NCBI RefSeq assembly: GCF_014197855.1
Contig: NZ_JACIGJ010000003.1
Coordinates: forward strand, 368,239-432,238
Direction of reading: 5' to 3'
DNA: 64,000 bases
From: Roseospira marina
Lineage (GTDB): Bacteria > Pseudomonadota > Alphaproteobacteria > Rhodospirillales > Rhodospirillaceae
The notes under the pieces were generated by a model. The model worked only from the letters and a program-made list of their open reading frames with translations. It made no database searches and was not told the origin of the DNA. How positions within the stretch are numbered: the first letter of the stretch is position 1; each line of letters begins with the position of its first letter. Shown in pieces: positions 58,811 through 64,000 of the stretch. The translations under genes were made by a program, and so were the position numbers.

Positions 58811-59290
58811 TCAGCGTGGACCGGTGTCGCCCCTCGCCACCCCGACCAGCCAGCGCCGGAGGACGGCCTGCTCGCCGGGGGAGCATCCAGCGACCAGATC
58901 CCCCTCCAGCGCATAAACGCGGGCCTTCGCCTCGGACAGCACCGCGCGGCCAGCCTCGGTCACGGCGATGTGCTGTTTTCGCCCGTGGACGGCGTGGGGC
59001 TTTCGAACAATCAAGCCCGCCTTTTCCAGATTGCCGACAATCGTGCTCATGGTCTGGGGCGTCAACAGGGCGAGCCGCGCCAGATCGGCGCTGGCGTGTT
59101 CGGGATAGGCGTCGAGCATGGTCAGCGCCGCGAACTGCGGTTGCGTAAGCGCCACGTCCCGCAGGGCCGCCTCGACCCGATAGCGGTAAACGTTGGCCGC
59201 CTGCCGCAGCAGATACCCCAGGTACCCGTCCGGTCCCCGTTTTCCCTGGCCCGCATCGGGCACCCCGGACGCCTCGGAGGGCTTGCTCAT
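58811..59290 (-). CDS. MarR-family transcriptional regulator
   Basis: A 159-residue winged-helix repressor. The HTH and wing are seen in ALTQPQFAALTMLDAYPEHASADLARLALLTPQTMSTIVGNLEKAGLIVRKPHAVHGRKQHIAVTEAG. No ligand-specific residues can be named. It is divergent from an AhpD-like gene. The shared spacer holds several TTRTCAG half-sites, one overlapping its own start codon, so it likely represses itself and its neighbour. It is convergent with crtC, whose stop is about 30 bases away. Confidence 0.88.
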   Translation of the reverse strand: MSKPSEASGVPDAGQGKRGPDGYLGYLLRQAANVYRYRVEAALRDVALTQPQFAALTMLDAYPEHASADLARLALLTPQTMSTIVGNLEKAGLIVRKPHAVHGRKQHIAVTEAGRAVLSEAKARVYALEGDLVAGCSPGEQAVLRRWLVGVARGDTGPR

Positions 59291-59333
59291 TGTCAGAACT
59301 CTGATAATGTTGTCAGTGCTCTTATATTATCAG
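59290..59333. promoter_or_regulatory. MarR operator candidate
   Basis: TTGTCAG (59290-59296) and CTGATAA (59301-59307) form an inverted repeat, followed by TTGTCAG (59310-59316) and TTATCAG (59327-59333). They fill the AT-rich MarR/AhpD-like divergent spacer, and the first half-site overlaps the MarR start codon. Confidence 0.6.
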
Positions 59334-59353
59334 GCTAGCGAGGAGTGTCCACA

Positions 59354-59830
59354 ATGCCGTCCGCCCCACCGGCCCCCGCCGTAACCCTGTCCTACCGCCA
59401 GTTCGAAACGATCGCGCCCGACGGGGTGGCCGCCCTGCTCGCCATGGGAAAGGCGGTCGATGACTCGGGGCTTGAGAAACCCCTCACCGAACTCGTGAAG
59501 CTCCGCGTCTCCCAGATCACCGGCTGCGCCTTCTGCACCGAGTTGCATGTGCGCGTCGCCCGGCGCGTCGGCGTTGAGGCCTCGAAGCTGGATCTGCTGG
59601 CCGCGTGGCGCGATGCGCCCGTCTACACCGCGCGCGAACGGGCGGCGCTCTCCTGGGCCGAGCACGTTACCGCCGCCCCGACCGCACCGCCGCCGCACAC
59701 CGTGCACGCGGCGCTGGCCGCCGCGTTCGAGGAGCATGAGATCGTACACCTCACGCTCACCGTCGCGACCATCAACGCCTGGAACCGCATTGCCGGGGCG
59801 CTTCATTTCCCGCCGACGGTCCAGCCTTAG
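59354..59830 (+). CDS. AhpD-like carboxymuconolactone decarboxylase family protein
   Basis: A 158-residue helical protein. The active-site CxxC with downstream His is C58-A-F-C61-x3-H65 in ITGCAFCTELHVR. This is the AhpD-type thiol-disulfide/peroxidase signature found in alkylhydroperoxidase-like proteins. INAWNRIAGALHF is the family C-terminus. AGGAG lies 8 bases before ATG 59354, so the earlier GTG 59345 is not used. MarR control suggests a role in oxidative or electrophile stress (inference). Confidence 0.9.
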   Translation: MPSAPPAPAVTLSYRQFETIAPDGVAALLAMGKAVDDSGLEKPLTELVKLRVSQITGCAFCTELHVRVARRVGVEASKLDLLAAWRDAPVYTARERAALSWAEHVTAAPTAPPPHTVHAALAAAFEEHEIVHLTLTVATINAWNRIAGALHFPPTVQP

Positions 59831-59887
59831 ACATGCCCGCCTTAGACCGGACGGTGTGCTCCGGCGGCCCTTGAGGCGCGACCGGTC

Positions 59888-61915
59888 CTACGCCTCCGGC
59901 TCCGGCATCTTGTCCGCCGCCCAGGTCGCCCGCACCATGGCCAGCACCATCTCGACGGTGTCCGCCGGCACGGCGTCGCTGCGGCCTTCCTCGCAGGCGT
60001 CGTAGTGGAACAGGTAGAGGCGGGCCGCGAACTGCTCGAACGGCAGGGAGGACTCGCCGAACCGCTCCCCGTTGCCGTCGGTGGAGACGATCACGCCGTG
60101 GCCCCAGTCCTGGCCGCCGTCGTAATTCGGGTTGAAGAAGAACACCCGCATGTCCCCCTGCGGCCCCAAACCCACCCGCAGGATGGAAATGGCGTGCCAG
60201 CCGATGAACCGCCCCAGGCTGTCCGTCACCGCGATGCCGGCGGGCTGCGGGTGCGTCACCGGCTTGTTGCCGTTGTAGAGCGGGTGATAGAGGCCGTGGA
60301 ACAGGCGCACGAACCGGTCCGCGCTGTCCGCCAGATGGCCGGTCGCCAGATCCACGACCAAAGCCGTGTCCTGGCCGACCCACCAGCCGTGCATGGCGCT
60401 GTTCACCCAAGCGTGCGGATCACCGGCGCGGCCGGCGCAAAGGCGGCCCATCTCGATGTAGATGCGGTCCAGGTGCGGCACCAGCACGACGGACACCGGG
60501 TCGACGTCGATGGGCGGCGTCGGGGCGAGCCCGGCCGCCAGCGTGGACGACGACAGCCGCCCGCCCTCGAACACCATCACGATATCATCGTCGCGCGCCG
60601 CCCGGGTCAGCAGGTGCAGCAGGTAGTCCGGCGCCGCCAGCGCCCACATGGACAGCGCCCGCGCCGCCTGACAGGTCGGGTTGTTGCCCTGCCCGATGCC
60701 CAGGGGTTGGCCCAGCACACTGATGGTGCCGGCCAGCAGAAGGGTCGCGGCCGGCTGCCGGTCGCCGAACGCCGCCGCCAGGGTCCGCTCGACGGTGGCG
60801 CTGGGCTTCAGGCCGATATGCCCCCACAGCGCCGGGGCGATGGCCGGATCGAACAGCAGCCCCCGCTCCAGCAGCAGCGCCAGCCCGTACACGGCCTGCG
60901 TGGTGTCCGGGGTGATGGCGGTGTCGATCAGGCTGTAGACCAAGCTGGCGTAGCAGGAAAACGCCTCGGTCCCGGTGCTGCTCAGGCCCAGGGCCTGCCC
61001 CACCAGATCGCCGCGTTCCAGCGCGGTGGAGTGACGCAGAAAGACCGGGTGATAGGGCGACACCAACCCGGTGTCGTGCATGGCGCGGGCAAAGGCCCGG
61101 GCCTCCTGCTGAAGGGAACTGTCGTCCAGAACGGCCAGACGGTCCTTGTAGACATCAAGGCCCGGGTCCTCGCGACAGCCGGCGGTGGGCCCGAACAGCG
61201 CGCTGACCAGGCGTGCCGCGCCCAGTCCGACGCCGCCGGGACTGATATCCGGATCATGCAGGCAGGCGGCAATGCGCGTGACCATCACCTTGACGTCGTC
61301 GACCATGATCGGTCGTTGAGCCAGGATGCGCTCGATCTCCGTGCTCAGCCGGGCGAGGATTTCCCCGTAGCCGATGTAGTCGGCCACGAAGCCGACCACG
61401 TGCCGGGTGGCGGTGGTGATGACCTCCTTGCCGCGCTCGGCCTCGCCCGGCGGCCCGAACAGGCGGTTCAGGTTCAACGCCAGCAACTGCGAGAGAAAAT
61501 GCTGGGCCTGCTCCGACGACAGACGCGGGTGAAACAGCTCCCGCTGGGCCACGGCCAGCAGACGCAACTCGCTCAGCAGTTCCAGGGTCACGGTGGGGCG
61601 ATCGCCATGCGCCAGCGTGCCCGTTGCCAGCGACGGCTGAAGGATCTCCGGATGATCCCAATCCGTGCCCATGAACACGCCGGAGGCCTCGATCTGGGCC
61701 GCGCGCGCGTATAGGGCCGCCGCCCCCCCGGGGCGTGCCAGCAGACGCCCGGATATGTCCAGCAGCGGACCACGCGCGGTCAGTTTGGCAAAGGCGGATG
61801 TCTGTTCAAGGCGCGTCAGGGCACGGTCCACCATCCCCCCCAGCCGGTCCACCTCCGCTGCGGCGGCGTCGGTCCCTCCGGCGTTCTCGGGAACGGCGGC
61901 GGTCGGATCAGACAT
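59888..61915 (-). CDS. uncharacterised protein with possible papain-like Cys/His/Asn triad
   Basis: 675 residues, not assigned to a named family. The N-terminal half is helical. The C-terminal half contains GQGNNPTCQAARALSMWAL (C415), FIGWHAISILRVG (H574) and VFFFNPNYDGGQDWGHG (N595). Cys in a helix cap, then a His on a strand, then Asn about 20 residues later is the order of papain-like peptidases and transglutaminase-like folds; this is inference from order and spacing. No signal peptide is seen. GAGGAG precedes ATG 61915. It follows an ATP-grasp gene by 94 bases. Confidence 0.75.
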   Translation of the reverse strand: MSDPTAAVPENAGGTDAAAAEVDRLGGMVDRALTRLEQTSAFAKLTARGPLLDISGRLLARPGGAAALYARAAQIEASGVFMGTDWDHPEILQPSLATGTLAHGDRPTVTLELLSELRLLAVAQRELFHPRLSSEQAQHFLSQLLALNLNRLFGPPGEAERGKEVITTATRHVVGFVADYIGYGEILARLSTEIERILAQRPIMVDDVKVMVTRIAACLHDPDISPGGVGLGAARLVSALFGPTAGCREDPGLDVYKDRLAVLDDSSLQQEARAFARAMHDTGLVSPYHPVFLRHSTALERGDLVGQALGLSSTGTEAFSCYASLVYSLIDTAITPDTTQAVYGLALLLERGLLFDPAIAPALWGHIGLKPSATVERTLAAAFGDRQPAATLLLAGTISVLGQPLGIGQGNNPTCQAARALSMWALAAPDYLLHLLTRAARDDDIVMVFEGGRLSSSTLAAGLAPTPPIDVDPVSVVLVPHLDRIYIEMGRLCAGRAGDPHAWVNSAMHGWWVGQDTALVVDLATGHLADSADRFVRLFHGLYHPLYNGNKPVTHPQPAGIAVTDSLGRFIGWHAISILRVGLGPQGDMRVFFFNPNYDGGQDWGHGVIVSTDGNGERFGESSLPFEQFAARLYLFHYDACEEGRSDAVPADTVEMVLAMVRATWAADKMPEPEA

Positions 61916-62009
61916 ACGGACACTCCTCGGGGCGGACGGACACGCCAGGGAACGGCATCTCCCGGCACCGTTCCCCTGCACGTCGGTTTGGGCGGGCTAT
62001 GAGCGGACC

Positions 62010-63236
62010 CTAGACATAGAAGTCCAGCTCTTCCTGACGCTTCAGCAGGTCGCGCATCGTGCCCGGATCGTCGCCAACGAAATAGACCAGCCCCCAATGG
62101 GTGCCGAACGCGGTGCGCTTGGTGACCTTGCTTTCGAGCGGCGCGGTCAACTCGTGGGATTCGAAATAAGGATGGTTCTCGGTTTCCTCCGGAATGGCAA
62201 GGTCCGAGACCACACGTTGCCGCGGGTAGACCCCGAAACAGCCCGCGTAGCCGGTCGCGTCCACCACCTCTTCCGGGAAGAAGGCGGCCACCTCCTCATC
62301 CGTGGATTTCGGATCGAAACAGACGATAAGACCCTGATAGGCGTTGAACCCGTAGGCGCGCTCCAGAAGCTCGAAGACCTTGAACCCCGGCGGCCGATAC
62401 GCGACCTCGCCGAAGTACATGGTGCCGTCGCTGGTGACGAAATACTCCGGGTGGATGAAGCCGTTCTCGATGTCGAACGTCTTGATCAGCTTCTCGATCT
62501 CCTGCTCCACGCGCGGACGCCAAGCCTCCAGCTCCGGCGAGGCCGGCACGAACACCGAATAGCCCAGCGTGACGTATTCCGAGATGTTGAGGAACTGGAC
62601 CTTGCCGTTGTGGATCCAGGCCTCGACGGCGAACTCCCAGCCGTCGAGATGGCTTTCCATCAGCACCGGGAACTCGTCGTCGGGAATGGCGTCGATGTCG
62701 TCGGCGGTGCGCACCACGCGGTGGCCGAGGCAGCCGGCCTTGTCGAACGCCTTGATGTGGATCGGATCGTTGGGGTCGCCGTCCAGCTTCAGCAGGGTCT
62801 GGTTCACCCGCTTCAGGAACCGGATGATGTCGCCCCGGTCGTGGGCTTCCTCGAAAATACCGACGCGGATGCCGCCCAACTGGGCGCGCCGCTTCATCAG
62901 CGCCTTGTCGCGGAACAGGATGGCCTGCCCGTGCAGGCGTGGGTTGCCCTGGATCACGGCGTTGATGGCCCCGGCCCATTCCACCGTTTCCTCGAACAGC
63001 GGGATGGCGGCGTCCACGCCCATCGCCTTGAGTTTCTCGGCGATCTCCATGGAGCGGTCGTTCAGGCGTTCGAAGTTCCACGGCACGTAGGGAATGCCGT
63101 GCTCCTGGCAGTACGGTTCGGCCCAGTCGGGCGCGACGACCACATAGCGTCGGTCAAAGCGTTCCGCGGCATCGATCGCGCCCAGGGACCACCCCAGCAG
63201 GGCGACGTAACCTTTTTCGGGATTCTTATCGGCCAT
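62010..63236 (-). CDS. ATP-grasp domain-containing ligase-like protein
   Basis: 408 residues. The N-terminal pre-ATP-grasp (GYVALLGWSLGAIDAAERF, YVVVAPDWAEPYCQEHGIPYVPWNFER) is followed by an ATP-grasp core. LRFRDKALMKRRAQLGGI-like spelling (ILFRDKALMKRRAQLGGIRV) begins it, EFPVLMESHLDGWEFAVEAWI holds the lysine/acid strand, and ENGFIHPEYFVTSDGTMYFGEVAYRPPG supplies Mg/ATP acids. It would join an acid to an amine using ATP; the substrates are unknown. It is upstream of and probably cotranscribed with the papain-like gene. A minus-strand terminator at 63322-63344 isolates the pair. Confidence 0.88.
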   Translation of the reverse strand: MADKNPEKGYVALLGWSLGAIDAAERFDRRYVVVAPDWAEPYCQEHGIPYVPWNFERLNDRSMEIAEKLKAMGVDAAIPLFEETVEWAGAINAVIQGNPRLHGQAILFRDKALMKRRAQLGGIRVGIFEEAHDRGDIIRFLKRVNQTLLKLDGDPNDPIHIKAFDKAGCLGHRVVRTADDIDAIPDDEFPVLMESHLDGWEFAVEAWIHNGKVQFLNISEYVTLGYSVFVPASPELEAWRPRVEQEIEKLIKTFDIENGFIHPEYFVTSDGTMYFGEVAYRPPGFKVFELLERAYGFNAYQGLIVCFDPKSTDEEVAAFFPEEVVDATGYAGCFGVYPRQRVVSDLAIPEETENHPYFESHELTAPLESKVTKRTAFGTHWGLVYFVGDDPGTMRDLLKRQEELDFYV

Positions 63237-63722
63237 GGATTGCAGGTCTCCAATGTCTGGGAGGGAACGAATCGGGTGGGAGTGGCCGGCACGGCCTGAC
63301 TCTAAGGCCGCCGGCGCCATGAAAAGGGGCGGGCTTCGGCCCGCGCGGCATCCAGCGGGCCGGCTCCAGCCGCGCAACGGGGGCTCGGCGCACGCGAACG
63401 CGGTGACAACCCAGAAGAAGCCCATGAGAGCGAACGCATGGGACACCGACTCAGAACGCGGTGTCACGAGGCCCCGGTGGTGTGTGGCGTGGGGGCTTCG
63501 AACCTCCCACGGTCGGGGCTGAAGGTGTCGCCCCTGCGGCGTCCGGCTTCGGAGGACGCGTCAGACCCTGGCCGCGCGATTCTGCGCGAGAACGGCCGGG
63601 GCGGGACCGGGCAGGATTCGGCAAGGGGAATTGATATGGGGTCTCACAGCCCTTGCATCCAGGCAACAAGCCTCGCAGAGCCACCCCACCCGGGTCAAGC
63701 CCCCGCCCCGAATGTGCCAGGG
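63237..63722. other. gene-free stretch between the ATP-grasp gene and the transposase
   Basis: No gene is supported. It contains a terminator-like hairpin (63322-63344) and probably the end of the insertion sequence: the AT-richer GGGGAATTGATATGGGGTCT near 63627 is a candidate end, but no matching inverted repeat can be seen because the other IS end is outside the window. Confidence 0.5.
63322..63344 (-). terminator. rho-independent-like terminator upstream of the ATP-grasp gene
   Basis: On the minus strand GCGGGC and GCCCGC form a 6-bp stem closed by a four-base loop, followed by CCCCTTTTC. It would stop transcripts coming from the transposase side before the ATP-grasp gene. Confidence 0.5.
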
Positions 63723-64000
63723 CTATCGCATTTGGCCGATGATGGTTCTGGCGAATTCGTTGGTCCATCCGCAGCGCTTGCGTTTGCGGCGGATGGAGAT
63801 GCCGGGGCGGGCGCGCCGGAGGACGTTGAGGGCGAGTTTGCGCAGGATGGCGAGGTTTTCGGGGCCGTGATCCTTGCGGTTTCGAGCGCGGTCTTCGTCG
63901 AAGGTCATGTCGAGCACCCAGTGCAAGCCGTTCTCGATCGACCAATGGGATCGAGCGGCGGCCAGATAAGCCTCGGGCGTCAGCTCCCGGGAAGAGACGT
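63723..64000 (-). mobile_element. ISAs1-family transposase, C-terminal part (partial)
   Basis: About 91 residues of the C-terminus of an ISAs1-type DDE transposase; the rest lies beyond the right edge. The conserved SHWSIENGLHWVLDMTFDEDRARNRKDHGPENLAILRKLALNVLRR contains the catalytic-region glutamate (IEN) typical of the family. The frame is open to the edge, so there is no sign of inactivation in the visible part. The stop is TAG 63723-63725. Its presence marks a mobile-element boundary next to the ATP-grasp / papain-like pair. Confidence 0.9.

Noticed and set aside
63480..63515. tRNA-like TTCGAA loop on the minus strand
   Set aside because: The flanking T-stem has a mismatch and no acceptor, D-arm or anticodon arm can be paired in the 70 bases around it.

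Overview
This window comes from a very GC-rich alphaproteobacterial chromosome carrying part of a photosynthesis gene cluster. The gene content (puf reaction-centre and LH1 genes, bchCXYZ, crtCDEF, a tetraheme PufC, a group 3b NiFe hydrogenase, PpsR-type TGT-N12-ACA sites) points to an anoxygenic purple non-sulfur bacterium, most likely of the Rhodospirillales. The genus cannot be fixed from the sequence alone. No rRNA, tRNA or CRISPR array was found.

Layout. 1-4.7 kb: an RND efflux pair (permease cut by the left edge) divergent from an ArsR/BigR-SqrR-type repressor plus a DUF2892 membrane protein. 4.8-9.6 kb: glycosyltransferase-like protein, ApaG, a secreted VWA-domain protein, and metZ behind a SAM-II riboswitch and terminator. 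9.7-15.3 kb: a signalling cluster DUF2336 / PAS-GAF-GGDEF / DUF2336, then an SH3-domain protein. 15.3-26.9 kb: transporters (MFS, nucleoside, EamA), parC, a MocR regulator, gamma-glutamyltransferase, a DUF2889 protein, a radical SAM protein and a hydrolase. 27.2-32.9 kb: a sulfur / Fe-S block (cysE, iscR, cysteine desulfurase, 2Fe-2S ferredoxin, tenA, mnmA) behind a strong promoter with an IscR-like box. 32.9-38.2 kb: histidine phosphatase divergent from ppk1-ppx, then a GNAT and a LysR remnant.

38.2-43.6 kb (minus strand): hydB, a cyclic-nucleotide-binding protein, hydG, hydD, hydA and cobU form a tight operon with short overlaps. 44.4-56.1 kb (minus strand): the superoperon crtE-crtF-bchC-bchX-bchY-bchZ-(small ORF)-pufB-pufA-pufL-pufM-pufC. 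It is divergent from crtD-crtC at 56.3-58.8 kb. Tandem PpsR/CrtJ-type sites spaced by exactly 8 bp lie at bchC and in the crtE/crtD divergent region, which indicates redox/light-controlled repression. The crt genes make spirilloxanthin-series carotenoids, bchCXYZ carry out the chlorin reductase and C-3 steps of bacteriochlorophyll synthesis, and puf encodes LH1, the reaction centre and its cytochrome.

58.8-64 kb: a MarR regulator divergent from an AhpD-like protein. Next come two paired minus-strand genes of unknown role, an ATP-grasp protein and a 675-residue protein with a possible papain-like Cys/His/Asn triad. An ISAs1-type transposase is cut by the right edge.

The most unusual items are: PufC with a roughly 285-residue Ala/Glu-rich tail containing eight exact-register 11-residue repeats; the ATP-grasp plus papain-like pair; a small ORF fitted exactly between bchZ and pufB; and cobU translationally overlapped with the hydrogenase.
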